This document shows positions 24,641 to 36,400 of a DNA stretch of 64,000 nt, piece after piece. The notes beneath the pieces are model-generated. The model was given only the letters and a program-made list of their open reading frames with translations, did not search any database and was not told the DNA's origin. The translations under genes were made by a program, and so were the position numbers. How positions within the stretch are numbered: position 1 is the stretch's first letter; each line of letters begins with the position of its first letter. This DNA is from Plutella xylostella (Eukaryota > Arthropoda > Insecta > Lepidoptera > Plutellidae): positions 4,650,001 to 4,714,000 of the forward strand of contig NC_063988.1 in NCBI RefSeq assembly GCF_932276165.1, in the 5' to 3' direction.

Positions 24641-26306
24641 AGGAGGTAACGGGAATTCATATTCATCATCATCATCATGGCTTTTTCCGATAAGCTAGCA
24701 GATGTTTCTCGTCGTAATAAGTATTATTATTTCTGAATATAAACATTATTCTGTGTTATTACTTTGGAATATAATTTTATTTATTTATTTATTTAATAAC
24801 TTAAAACCTATAATTACTGCTATTGTGGACTTAGATTGCTTGGGAAGATACTGACTATGCTGTGCCTGTCTCCTAAACTTTTGTACTCATAATAGCAGAC
24901 ACAAGTTTAATGACAAGTTGTAAGTAGGTACTTTACAATATTACCCACATGACATGATCAGAAGCTCTAGTAGCAAGACCACGATGCCCAACTCATGTTA
25001 AAATCATGTACTAATAACCATAATCGTTTAAAAGCCTTGTCCGCTTTTTATCATAATATTTTAAAGCTATTTCAGAACCTTAGGTTACTGTATAAGTACA
25101 TTAATAAATTGTGGTACTTACTTAGTTTGCAACCACTCAATCATACTAGAAAAAAAATATACCGTGATAGTCACACCAGCGAATTTTTACTTATGCTTTC
25201 TATTTATTTTTACGTGCTGTGTTCTGCTTCTTTGCTGTGCCGAAAGGGTTCTAGCTCAGCAGAATTCAATGCCTAAACCCTGGTGAGGTGATGGACTGTA
25301 TATGACTTCACGATTCGTTATTGATCATATTGACAAAATTAAAATGTTACTAACTCGTTAATTATATGTATAAAGATCCTTGCTTAATTTTTTCGAGGGG
25401 AGAAATGGTGAAAAGGTGCAGGTATAATAACTAGTTTTGGTACTTTTTGTATTGTTTTGCACTGGCCAATATTTTGTAAATGAATTCAAAATTTACTCTT
25501 GAACCTAGGCGATCGTGAATGCAAAATTATTTCAAAGCGAGCTCACTGGCTATAAAAGGCTCGAAAAGAAAATGTAAACTACAGGGTGCTCTACCAACTT
25601 CGTGACGTAAGAGGTGAAGGAGGTCAATGCTTGAACTCCAATAGCGCTGAACTGGAGGCTGTATATTGTATAATTTAGATATACAACCAGTGGGTACCAG
25701 ACACGAACTAAGAGTAAGTATACTGACTGTAAAGTTACTGTGACAAAAATAAATGACTGGTCACTTTCTTCCGAACACTAATTTTATTAACAGTAAAATT
25801 TTAACCATCAATCGTTCGCCTAGATCCGAAACCATCAGACATTATCATCATTAGTTAATTTTGCCATGCTTAGGTAAATACTAATACATTTGATGGTCTG
25901 GCTTAGGTAATAGTATACTGTCGTAAGAAATGTCGTAAATGTATAGTGGATTTTAGGACGTGATTCGATTTTTTTCAATGTTCAGATAAGTAGGTAGTCG
26001 AAAATTATGCCGGTTAGCGGTCTAAAATTTACTTAGCAGACACAATCGGCCTGTCTTTCCAGACATTAAAATAGGGTAGGACCGGTACTGTACCTTCAAA
26101 ACATCCTGTCTAAAGCAGCAGTGGGCGTCGGTTGGTAAGTGAAATAGGAGTTGACGCCTCCGTGCAACGATGTTGCTCTAACGCCTGGAGCAACCTATAT
26201 ACGTAGGTACTTACATCCGATCCGTGTTTAGCTAACATGATCACGTTGCATGGCCAGGCTTGGTAGGGTCTCTGGCAGCCTAAGGAATGACTAGCATCAT
26301 TTAGAT
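24641..26306. other. Intergenic DNA, nothing firm
   Basis: AT-rich. It includes an ATC trinucleotide run near 24661 and a TTTA run near 24777. An open frame at 24995-25276 (+) has no motif. Confidence 0.4.
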
Positions 26307-26458
26307 TTACCCCCTTATTCATAGAGAAGTTACAATACGTTTTAACTTACAAACTGTTTTGTCCCTCTCCGACAAAGAACAATTTATTCTTTGCCAGAGA
26401 GGGACAAAACAGTTTGTAAGTTAAAATGTATTGTAACTTCTCTATGAATAAGGGGGTA
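26307..26458. mobile_element. 152-bp near-perfect hairpin (TTACCCCCTTATTC arms)
   Basis: Arms of about 60 bp start TTACCCCCTTATTCATAGAG and end CTCTATGAATAAGGGGGTAA, with only a few mismatches. The loop (about 26370-26395) is itself partly self-complementary around CAATTTATT. It resembles a very young palindromic MITE. Its target duplication is not clear, because the flanking TTA/TAA is part of the palindrome. Confidence 0.75.
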
Positions 26459-26644
26459 AGAATATAGTCCGGAGTTCGGTGTTTGAGCCGAAGCCAGGCT
26501 GGACAACAATAAAATTAAGTACTTAGTTATGTATGTTCTTTGTGAAAATTGAACTAACATAGCCGATTCGAACTTGAAACTTATTTTGTACGAAGCTGTG
26601 TGAGCAAATAAGCCTTCCTTAGGTAATAAACGAATATGAATGAA

Positions 26645-26690
26645 TATATGAATGAGGCCTTTGCCCAGCAGTGGGACACAAATATGGATA
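26645..26690 (+). repeat. RTE-type 3' end motif
   Basis: GAGGCCTTTGCCCAGCAGTG followed by GGACACAAATA is the stretch commonly seen at the 3' end of lepidopteran RTE-like elements and SINEs that share that end. Only this short piece is recognised. Confidence 0.45.
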
Positions 26691-28273
26691 CTTTAAAAAA
26701 ATATGAATAGGTAGATACAGTAATAGTACTTAGATACATACATAAGTACATACATACATACATGTATAAAGTGAAGCTTGTATGCATGTTTGTAATTATT
26801 ATTTTAAAATCCTATTGAATTGAATTATAAATAAAATATAAATAAGTAGCTCTTCTTTTTGTCTACTAAAGCCACCTTGATACATTTCATTTGCACCTAG
26901 GTACTTCTATAACTTTACTATAAGTACCTATTTAAACTTTGTTGTAATGCTAATAATGCCTAGGTGCGTATGCTCATAGAACCAGTCACATATATTATTA
27001 TGTGATATCCTTGTAAAGACAAGCTGCATATCTGAAAACCGTTAGAATAAATAACAGCAAGAAGCTTGGACATACCAGTCAGTCTAACTATGTAAATACA
27101 TAACGGAACCATAATACATAACCAAGATATCAATGTTTAGTACTTGCACACTATGTTACCCTGCCAGCGATATTTTATATTTTAATGCTAGGTATATGTA
27201 ATTAGGTATCTACCTACCTAACCTAATGTTATTAATTTCATTCAAGTAAGTGAGTGAGTATATTTTGTATTTTTACAGCAAATGGGAGACAAATACCTAC
27301 CTACTACCTACCTACACATGTAGGTAGTTGATAAAGAGAACTATATAATAATTGGAAGTAGCCATGCTACTCTGCCACCTCATTGCCCCATCGGGTATTT
27401 CAGGCGTGAGATATTAATGTCCATGAGTTTTATATTGTTTCATCTATCTTCTGTACCTACCTATTATGTCGCAAATCGCACCTTGAGAGAGGGACATCAG
27501 TACACACCTACCCAGTTACTCTATCACTATTTCCGCCATACAAAACCAGAACTGTGACTTAGGTATACTTCGGTACCTAAGTTCCTAACTGCACGAAAAT
27601 AAATCACAGTTCTCCGATTCTTAGCTCAGATCCCGTATCTATGATCTCGTCGGTATTCTAACAAGGCGTGTTTCTGGTCCTGCCTAACGGTGCTTGGGTC
27701 TAATGAGCGCTGGAGCTAGCTGGAGCCGTGTTTTTATCCCGTTGGGGGAAGGTGGTTGTTAGGAACAGTTACAGCTATCTGAGAGCCACGACTGCCACGC
27801 GGGGACCGGCCTTTTTGTCAGGATGATCCGTCCAGGTATTTGTTTCAAAATTGCTAATAGCTAGGTAAGTAAGTACCTAGCTATTTTTTTAAATGTTTGC
27901 ACACCTACCTTACCTATAGGATCATAGAACAACGCAGACTCGGGTGACCATTCATACTCAATCAATACAGGACAGTTGTTGACAGTTGAGTTCAGTACCC
28001 GTATCATGAAAATTCGAGCTAACGAATAGAATCGAATTCGAGTGCGACTATTGTCAACTTGACAGCACTTTCGAACACTTTTTACCTTTCGAATGAGTTT
28101 CGAAAAGAATGACCACAGAGTACATGATATTATTCTGACAATGACCTATGGAATGATAGCTGTCAAACTTTCGCAAATCTGTACACCGCAATACACCGCC
28201 ATTTTGTTGTTGACAGGTTGACAGCACTTTCGAATAGACTATCGAATAGAATGTGCTGCGTTTTTTCCGGATC
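26691..28273. other. Intergenic DNA rich in TACC/GGTA simple repeats
   Basis: CTACCTACC-type short tandem repeats occur around 27209-27320. From about 27990 to 28270 there are several TTCGAAT and TGTCAA motifs that look like degraded inverted-repeat elements. No gene is recognised. Confidence 0.4.
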
Positions 28274-28550
28274 GCCCTACAGAGGCGCGAGCATAGGATT
28301 CGATACTTTTTTCGAATCTACACGAAGGGTCGCTTTTACCAACTGCTAAACGTATTTAAATCAAATTTTAAATACATTTTCTACTAACTGACAGGCTACT
28401 AAATACGTTTAGCGTTTGGTGAAATTCCACCTAACATATGGAAAAAACAAATGTCACTTTGGAACTAACTTTGCCTTACATTTTGACAGTGACAGTTGAC
28501 GAAACGCAACGTAAACGGAGGTTTCGAATCCTGTGCTCGCGTCTCCGAAT
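28274..28550. mobile_element. MITE with GAGGCGCGAGCATAGGATTC ends, with a nested element
   Basis: AGAGGCGCGAGCATAGGATT at the left is mirrored by GAATCCTGTGCTCGCGTCTC at the right. Inside, 28320-28440 holds a second self-complementary unit (GCTAAACGTATTTAAAT to TAAATACGTTTAGCG), related to 28938-29055. The segment 28438-28500 shares CATATGGAAAAAACAAATGT with the element at 4530-4700. Confidence 0.6.
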
Positions 28551-28784
28551 TCTTGTCATGAATGTACTTACTCACTTTAAGTAAGTACCTACTAGTTAAC
28601 GAATAGAACTAAGTAAACTTACTAATAGGTAAGTACTTACTTAATAAACACAAGATTAGTAGCAAGCAATAGCATAATAAGTGTACTTACCTACAACAAT
28701 GTTTAAAAAAAGCTTTTGTGGCGGTGATAAAATACATATTATCAAATAATGACAAAAAAGACCTATGACAGCCTATCTCAGCTA

Positions 28785-28915
28785 TTGCAACACCCCGGCT
28801 TGCTGCTCCAGTTCACTCGGGAGCTAGGCTGGCTCAGCTGAAATCAAGGGGATATGTACAAAGGTTCCACTCGAGAGAGCCACGTACAGGTTCGCCCCCT
28901 TTCAGAATACAGAAT
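28785..28915 (-). repeat. SINE tail fragment, minus orientation
   Basis: Read in reverse this contains TCTCTCGAGTGGAACCTTTG and TACATATCCCCTTGA, a degraded version of the tail module at 2646-2974 and 22165-22255. Confidence 0.35.
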
Positions 28916-28937
28916 TACCAGATTTTAGACTTAGTAG

Positions 28938-29055
28938 ATTTTACCAAACGCTATACGTATTTAGTAGCCTGTCAAACGTCTGTCAGTACAAAATGTTTTT
29001 AAATACAATTATAAAATACTCATAAAATACGTTTGGTAAGTAAAAGTGACCCTTA
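28938..29055. mobile_element. MITE-like unit related to 28320-28440
   Basis: ACCAAACGCTATACGTATTT at the left and AATACGTTTGGTAAGTAAAA at the right form imperfect arms, and the interior shares TAGTAGCCTGTCA with the unit inside 28274-28550. It ends about 55 bp upstream of the tRNA gene. Confidence 0.5.
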
Positions 29056-29109
29056 ACGTTATATTTGATGCCATACGGTATATAAATCAATTTCACGACG
29101 TTCTTCAAC

Positions 29110-29181
29110 GGTTCCATGGTGTAACGGTTAGCACTCTGGACTCTGAATCCAGCGATCCGAGTTCAAATCTCGGTGGAACCT
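29110..29181 (+). tRNA. tRNA-Gln (anticodon CTG)
   Basis: The 72-nt sequence folds as a full cloverleaf. The acceptor stem GGTTCCA pairs with TGGAACC, with T as discriminator. The D arm carries TGTAACGGTTA. The anticodon stem CTGGA/TCCAG encloses the loop CTCTGAA, so the anticodon is CTG at 29143-29145 and reads CAG codons. The T arm is CCGAG-TTCAAAT-CTCGG. A T-run terminator starts within a few bases (TTTTT at 29185 and T8 or longer further on). Internal A and B boxes are intact, unlike in the SINE heads in this window. No CCA is encoded, as expected for a nuclear gene. Confidence 0.95.
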
Positions 29182-29351
29182 GTGTTTTTGAACTTTTTGT
29201 TTTTTTTTATGTTCGTATTTTTGAGCTGTGGTTGCTTTTTTTTTGCAGATGTTTTGTCATTGTGATTTATGTAGAAACCACGGATCAACTGTCGAAACGA
29301 ACTGGCAGCGTATCAGGAGGTGTCCACTCCACCCTGACATGTTTATTATTT

Positions 29352-29400
29352 CTATGGGGTGTCCTCAAGGTGTCCTAGATACCTTGAGGACACCCCATAG
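29352..29400. repeat. Perfect 20-bp palindrome, 9-nt loop
   Basis: CTATGGGGTGTCCTCAAGGT at 29352-29371 is the exact inverse of 29381-29400, separated by GTCCTAGAT. It lies between the tRNA and IFT22. It may be a tiny MITE or the footprint of one. No poly-T terminator or factor site identifies a role. Confidence 0.7.
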
Positions 29401-29413
29401 AACAACACGGTTC

Positions 29414-29447
29414 GAACTGTTGTCAATGGAAACCATGACAACAGTTC
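29414..29447. repeat. Second short hairpin next to the 29352 palindrome
   Basis: GAACTGTTGTCA pairs with TGACAACAGTTC. The pairing extends inward by TGG/CCA with one bulged A, leaving an AAA loop. It starts 14 bp after the first palindrome ends. Confidence 0.6.
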
Positions 29448-29579
29448 CACAAACACCACAAACAACTCCAACCCACAACCAAAGACTATACTTTTGTGGT
29501 CTTTGTGGTCAACAACAACACCGTGTGGTTCAAGATTTGCGAAGATAAAATAGTCAATTACCTAGTTATAAATCTAGAA

Positions 29580-32503
29580 ATGCATTCAAATAAATTAAAA
29601 ATTATCATGATCGGTCCTAGTGGCGTGAGTATTTCCAATTATAAGCCATTTAATAGTGGAATTAACAGTGGAAAATTGGTGATAGTGAAGCTTTATGTAC
29701 CTAACTACTTACGTAAAGGCAAAATTAACCCTATATTTATAAGTATTAGGCCCTGTTTCACAATATCTGGTTAGTGGCTACCTGTGAGATAAAATACATG
29801 CTGTCACTGTCAAAATAATAATAACAGAGAGTGACAGCATGTATTTTATCTTACAGGTAGCCACTAACCAGACATTGTGAGACAGGGCCTTAGGCCCACT
29901 TGCGTGGATCACAGGGTTAAAAATACAAACTCAGAGGTAACTAACTCAGGGTTAACTTTGTAAAATTTTAACCCGGACTTTTGATTGCGCTAATGGAAAA
30001 TAACCCTGAGTTTGCTAACCTGACGTTTCTTTTTGCACTCTGTGAATCTATGTCCCGTTCCAGGCTGTAAGGGACAAAGTTTCTATTGCCGTAAAAAACA
30101 TTGTCTTCTATCTCGTTTTCACCTCACGTCTTTGGATGAAATTATTCCTCTCTATTTCCATTATCGTAATCTGTCAGTAATTTGTATTTTGATTTTGTTA
30201 ACAAAGTGTCATATTTGTGATTTTCTTGTAGATATACATTACGAAAATTATAAAAAATTTAAAAGAAGCGGCGGTAGCTCAGTCGGGTAAGCGCTCGCTT
30301 CTCACACAAAAGATGCGTGTTTGGATCCTAGCGCAGACATACCAATGAGTTCTTTGGTTTAAGTACAATGTGTGGCAACTTACTACCACACATTCTACTT
30401 ACCACAAAACGTTCAAGAACCTTATCATAAGCAGCTCTCTTCAATCTAACCGTACCAGCAAGCAATACTCAACCAATAACAACAGCAAGTATTGATTTTA
30501 TTGAACACATCGCGGTTGCAAGTTGTGCTTTAGATAACAGCAAAGATAGCCCTGAAAAGAGCTGTTTCTGGAAACAAAGAAGGAGTTCCGAAAATAACTG
30601 TTCAGCAAGCTCAAGCAAGCAGCAGCAGCGACCACCACCGTCACCGCGGCAGCTCGGAGAGGAGAGCCTCCGACAGCGCAGAAAAGGAACGAGTCCCCGT
30701 GCATTCCCAACGCCACGAGTATTTAAGTTAGCACCGCGCGTATAAGTAGGCTTATTTTCTGTAAATAAATTATTATTATTCTGTCCACTCTGAGTATTAT
30801 TTTCTACCTACTCTACGCAATATCTCCAAAAATGTATACCATAGCTCTTACGGTGAAAAAAACATCGTGATCTAGATGTGTACCCTAAAGTGCATTGTAC
30901 TCTTTCAAAAACGGCGATACGGCTCGCGACCTATCACGTGAGTACAAAAATGTACAGCGAAAAATGGGTGAGTCACCTCTGAGTAACTACATTACAGTCA
31001 TAGTCGTGAGCATATATGTATGTAACCACACCATCGTGCTTTTAATTTCACAAGTAGGACCATTTGCTACTTTGCTAGATAGTGGAAAAATATAAGAATG
31101 ATGAGTTAATCATCATAATCAAACATTTCCAACGAATACAAGAATATTGATAAAAACCTTTTCTTTTGACGTAAGCCGGGTTAGCGTCTTAACCCTCCAA
31201 TATTGGGGGGTTAAATATTTAAGAGTTTATCCCAAGGTTAGCGCTCATATTTCAGCGATGCAAGACAAATTAATAATCTAACCCTCCTTATGTCAAATAT
31301 CTCCGAGTTAATTCGCTAACCCAGGTCTGCGCAAGTGGACCTTAGAGTATCATTTATAAATTAATTGTAAGTACTTACTTAACTTATTTGTTGTATTGCA
31401 GAGTGGTAAAACTTCAATTGCAAACTTTATATCGGAGTCTCTAAATGTGGAAGAATCTGCTCCTCCTGGGCCAACTCAAGGCGTTAGAATTGTTGAGTTT
31501 GAACTGACAGATGTTAATATTGAAGGAAAACCTACCACCATCGATATAGAATTATGGGATTGCAGTGGCGATCATAGGCAAGTCGAATGGGTTTTGTTTC
31601 TATTTCAAATTGGATTGTTGCGTCCAATAAAACAGCGCCCCTAGCATTAACTCGGGGAACTACACGTTAATGCAACTCACTTTGTTTCACTCGCTCACGC
31701 CATCTTACGTTGAAAAGATTTTACTAACTAATGCAATAGAAGGAACTTCATGATACCATATCATTTACACTAAAATATCGTGTGTTTTTCCTCTGTGCTT
31801 ACACTTACCTTCCTATACTTATTTTCAATTAGGTAATCTCCTTTAGTTTACATGTATATAAAATATCTCCTCAAAAAATGTCAAAAATGTGAAACGCCCC
31901 TAGCGTCAAACCTATGAACTAATCAAATCAGCCAGTGTATTTTCAAGTGTAAGTGAGTTTATGTTCGTGTTACCTGTAATCTGACTAGATGGATTTTCGA
32001 CACTACAAAATAGCCTCAATATAACTCAATGATTCTTTGCAGATTCGAATCCTGCTGGCCAGCCCTTAGAGTAGGTGTACACGGCGTTATACTAGTGTGC
32101 TCTCCAAATACAATTAATGTAGCCGAACGGGAATTGGAACTACTGTACAACTATTACGTTTCTCAGCCAAAGTTATCTGCAAAACAATGTGTCGTCTTCT
32201 ATAATTGCACTGAAGAACACGATGAAGTGGATTCATTGAACTTGTGTAAGTACCAATCTGCTACACAGTCATGACGCGATGTAAAGTATTCATACAACCT
32301 ATAGGCATCATAGACTACTATATTATTATTATTATCATTAATCATTAGGTTCCTATGGTATTATTATTAACCCCTTGCATTTTGTTTCAGCACCAACATT
32401 TTCAAAAGTTTCTCAGGTGTCAGTAAACCTTAAAAATGGAGGCAATAGATTAAAAATAGATTTTTCTAACTATATTTCTTCGATCCTACAAACAATAAAC
32501 TGA
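29580..32503 (+). CDS. IFT22: IFT22 / RABL5, intraflagellar transport small GTPase-like protein
   Basis: Four exons (29580-29624, 31402-31577, 32043-32245, 32391-32503) join to 178 residues; the human protein has 185. Intron 1 splits the P-loop exactly: GPSG ends exon 1 and SGKTS opens exon 2, giving a complete G1 motif. Further family marks are PTQGVRIVEFEL, the G3-like WDCSGD, FESCWPAL and HGVILV. As in the family, the usual NKxD G4 motif is not evident. IFT22 is part of the IFT-B complex that moves cargo along cilia; in insects this means sensory neurons and sperm (family knowledge). The start was chosen because MHSNKLKIIMIG aligns with the family N-terminus; an in-frame upstream ATG at 29496 would add 28 residues. 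Exon 2 ends AG|GCAAGT, a GC-AG intron: the GT four bases later would break the frame. The gene is convergent with the ZC3H4-like gene. Confidence 0.93.
29749..29889. mobile_element. 141-bp palindromic MITE, TTA target duplication, IFT22 intron 1
   Basis: The left arm GGCCCTGTTTCACAATATCT pairs with the inverse of the right end over about 55-60 bp, including TGGTTAGTGGCTACCTGT. TTA flanks both ends (29746-29748 and 29890-29892). The GGCCC terminus and TTA target fit a PIF/Harbinger-type MITE (inferred). Confidence 0.85.
30268..30368 (+). mobile_element. tRNA-derived SINE, 5' part (head)
   Basis: The head GCGGTAGCTCAGTCGGGTAA has an A box and a degenerate B box (GTGTTTGGATCC, about 30318). It is followed by CATACCAATGAGTT, shared with the SINE at 2646-2974. 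The body resumes at about 30825 after an insertion. Confidence 0.7.
30369..30824 (+). mobile_element. Probable solo LTR inserted in a SINE
   Basis: The segment starts TGTGTGGCAACTTACTACCA, has a TATAAGTAGGC promoter-like stretch near 30741 and an AATAAATT polyadenylation-like signal near 30763, and ends around CTCTACGCA. It interrupts a SINE whose 3' part continues after it. These are the expected parts of an LTR of about 450 bp, but a clean target-site duplication was not found, so boundaries are uncertain by several bases. The interior is GC-richer, with CAG/CAA runs. Confidence 0.45.
30825..30885 (+). mobile_element. SINE, 3' part after the LTR insertion
   Basis: The stretch with TATACCATAGCTCTTACGGT and GAAAAAAACATCGTGAT resembles the tail of common lepidopteran SINEs (CGGTGAAGGAAAACATCGTGA type). 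It continues the element that starts at 30268. Confidence 0.55.
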
Positions 32504-33433
32504 ATGGGGTATCGTATATTTTTGTTTTTATTGTAATAAGAGATTAAGAAGAAGTAGGTATTAGAGATAGGTAGGTTTCATATACTTACATCATTTTCTC
32601 AGGTATCCGATATCATTCGTTTTGTCATATAACTGAAATACATCCATAATAATATACTCACCTCTTTTGAATACTAGTAAACGCAGTACTTATAATAAAG
32701 TATTAATTTGTAAGACTTCCCATATAAAGATTAAAGAACAAATTTTAATAAAATTAAATATATTTTTAGAAAAAAAGGTTTTATTACTTATTGGATCTTA
32801 TTTGATCTTCTTGACTATAAATTCTAAAAATCTACAGGCATTATATTTATATACATTAGGTTTAAATATATAAAAGTTATGTACTGATATTGTTAAGTTG
32901 TTTAGATTTTACTTGGAAATACCTACTTAGCCCTTTACAGTATAAGTCAAATATTACTAATTCCTTTGCACTATAATAAAATAACATTGAGTAGGTATGA
33001 CTGTCTTAACTATTAGGGAGAAAAAGGTTTAGTCATAACATAACAATAATACAGTCATCATCCAAGACAGTTATAATGTAGCCGTCTGAACCTATCGCTT
33101 ACTATAAACCACTTGAAGTGAACTCGTATGCAATCAGAAAGTCAAGTGGACATACAGTCAGTCTTAAATACATTTGGCTCTTATTATAATTACGAGTACT
33201 TTGCTTAAAATACCTAAAACTTAATAAAAATAACATAATTTAGTGATTCCTAGTCTAATAATGAAATTTTGTATTATTTAAATCGTTTAACATATTTACA
33301 CCACCAAAATATGACATCCTAGGACTTTATATAAAAAATATGTACATTATTTACTTATTTTATATTTAGTTATTGCGTGCAATATGGAATGTATATCCAT
33401 TTTGTTGCACAATTTGATAGTAACAAAAATTGC
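32504..33433. other. Convergent 3' flanks of IFT22 and the ZC3H4-like gene
   Basis: About 930 bp separate the two stop codons. The sequence is very AT-rich and must hold the 3' untranslated regions and polyadenylation sites of both genes. No single signal could be assigned with confidence. Confidence 0.6.
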
Positions 33434-36400
33434 CTACTGTCTATCGTTCTTCCAATTTCCACGTTCATTGAAGTTTTTCCTATCTCTGTGACCTCTACCC
33501 CCGCCGCCGCCGCCACCGCCACGGTTCCATCGGTCATTGCCTCTGCCTCGGTGACCACCACCCCTATTGGGATACCTATGAAAGTTTTGATCACCATCCA
33601 TATTACCAAAATCATTTCCGGGTCCATTATAGGGCATATTGCCAAAGTTATTATTTCCTGGAAATTTATTAAAATTGTGGGGCATGTTGGGCGCTATTCC
33701 TAACAATCCTGGCGCAGGGCCGCCTCTTGGATCATTATAGTTAGGATTATAGCCAGACATATTGGCCATTCCCATATTATTCATAGGTCCACCCATGTTC
33801 ATATTCATATTTCCCATTTGTTGCATATTCATAATATTCATATTTCCGGAATCCATTGTATTACCCACGCCCATGGCATTGCCAGGCATTCCAAATGGAT
33901 TTTGATTTTGATTAAATATGGCTGGTGTTTTCAATAAAGCTTCTTTTGGTTTAGGTAAATATGAAAATTCGCCATTTTCCCCTAAAGCCACCCCTAAATT
34001 GTTAAAAATACTGACTAAAACGGAATTACTTTGAATAGGTACGAGGTCTAATTTTTTGCCTGGTGTTTTATCTTGCTGAAACATTTTTATCATAGCTGTT
34101 ACAGTGGCAATTTGTTGATTTACAAAAATCTTATGAGTAGAGCTTAGATCTTTGTACCACTCTGAGTTCTGAATAACAACTTGTAAGTCTAAAGATGTCG
34201 ATTTAGAATCTTGATTTATCAAGTCAGAATCCTTTGGTTTCCTACGTGGATCGACGCGAGGTGAACTCGAAGTAGTTGGTTGACTTTTGACCGATTTCTC
34301 CGTATCGCTATTAGATTCATCTATAGATAATCTGAATACCTTTCGTAATCTAGGATCAACTAATGCTTGTGACTTAGCAGTACTATTCTTAATGTCAGTG
34401 TAATCTGGCCTAGGTATGTCTATGGTTGCTAGTTTATATGGAATTGGCGGATGGCTATTGATAGATCCATCGATTTCAGAAGCTGGAGTATAATTAGGCA
34501 AAGGTTTGAAGGGCAGCCCGAGCCGGAAGTCGATGTCACCACTACTTCCTTGTCGCAAGTCTGTATCTCCTAATAACTTAAAATCTGGCTGTCGCAAATC
34601 TACGTCACTTCTCCGGCGACCGTCGGTCGGTTCACCTTCAATGCACTCATATATAGATACACGAGGTGGTTTTTTAGTCGTTGACTTCAATATATCAGAT
34701 GTTCTTGGCTCTGGTGAAGGTCGTGATCTGGGATCTCTGGATTTTATAGTAACTGAACAGTCCGTTTTTGGCTCATTTTGGGGTTCGTGTAAGTTATTTT
34801 TCATAGTGTTAAGTAATTTTGTTACTTCTTCACTAATGTCAATCTTAGACAGATCCCCAAGTTTTTTTAGAACTGCTGAAGGCTCTATTACATGCGGTGT
34901 AGGTGTCTGAGGCGGAGACATTAACTGCGGAGATGTCGCCGGAGACTTTTTCCTTACACCACCTTTCTCTTCATCGCTAGAGTACCATTTTTCATCAATG
35001 CATAAATTGTTTTCATCATCATCATCAGTGGTGGAGCGGCGATTCCTCTTTTCTGGACTTTTAAAAATGGGTTCTGGTTGTAAAAATCTGATATCAGTAT
35101 CACTTTCTTTTTTAGAATGTACATCCAAAGGAGGTCGTATAGGCCGGATGGCATCATCTGCGAATGGAAGCACTCTATGATCAACATCTTTATTTTCGAT
35201 GGGTATAAGTTCACTTCCAGAGTTTTCGACATCAAACGTCTCATTTGAATTATCAATATTTTCCTTGTCTTTTAAAGCGAACTTCAAGGCGTCTTTTGTA
35301 TACTGATCAATATCTATCATATCTTTATTCGATTGTGTAGGTTCAATGTTAATTTGATCAGTGTTTTCAATATTTGGCACTGTAGTAGCAGATTGGAAGC
35401 GCATGTCAACGTCTCTTTCAGGCAATTCTGCAGCTACTATAGACGTGTTGGCTACGGCAATAGAAGGTGGAACTCGTAAGTCAAGATCTTGCGCAGCTTC
35501 AGCTGGATTAACAAATGATGGCATCTGTTCAGAATTATTGATCAATCCTAACTTTTGAATACTCATTGTGTTCAATTGAATTTCGGTTATTTGTTTCACC
35601 GAAATACCTATACTATTTAACTGTAGTACAGTTAGCTGCCCTAGCTGATCTAAATTATCGATACCCATTTTAGAAAGATCTGTTATTTGTTTAGGTGTCA
35701 ATACACCTGTCAAATTCTTTATGTTGAGAACATTAGGATTACTCATGTTACTATTAGGTGAAATATTTGGATTGTAGTTAAGCATGGAATTATCATTTTG
35801 CCATCTCGAATGGCGAACCTTAGGTGACATTTTATTTTGCTTGTCATTGTTATATTGATTCATTAGCATGTGTTCTGGAATATTACTTGGATTTTGAATA
35901 TTCAGATCGAAAAGAGATGGTATATTTCCCTGGCTATCTGGTTCGTATTGCTGCCTTAACTTCATTTGAGTCGTTTGAATCATTTTCATAGCTCCTTCTC
36001 TATTCAGTCTAGGAAAATCTCCTAAAATTTCCTTGGGGGCCGATTCTATATGTTTCAATAGAATATTTTTAAGATTGTCACTCAATGGCGGGCCATGTGC
36101 GAATTTGCATTCATCTTTGTAAATACAGGGAAGACCGGTGTGATAGTATTTACATGGAAAGTCTGCATGCATGTACAAGCATTTATCTCTTTTCGCACAA
36201 CATTCCATGAGATAAAATTTACATAGTTCCATTTTTCGAGGAGGGAGTGCATCGTGTGAAAACATACAGTCGTCCCCTTTGTGACACTTTCCTTGCATAA
36301 AGTATAAACATACCCCATCGGGATCTTGCATAGGATGAGCACCTCTACGGCGGTCACGATCATTTTTATTGTTTTTACGATCCCGTTGATTATTGCGGTG

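Larger units (their letters stand above)
29893..31341. mobile_element. 1.45-kb element with GGCCCACTTGCG ends, IFT22 intron 1
   Basis: GGCCCACTTGCGTGGATCAC at the left is mirrored by CTGCGCAAGTGGACC at the right, and similarity continues inward around GGGTTA. TTA precedes it (29890-29892, shared with the neighbouring MITE) and follows it (31342-31344). The interior has no transposase; it contains a SINE that is itself split by a likely solo LTR. Most of IFT22 intron 1 is this element. Confidence 0.75.
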
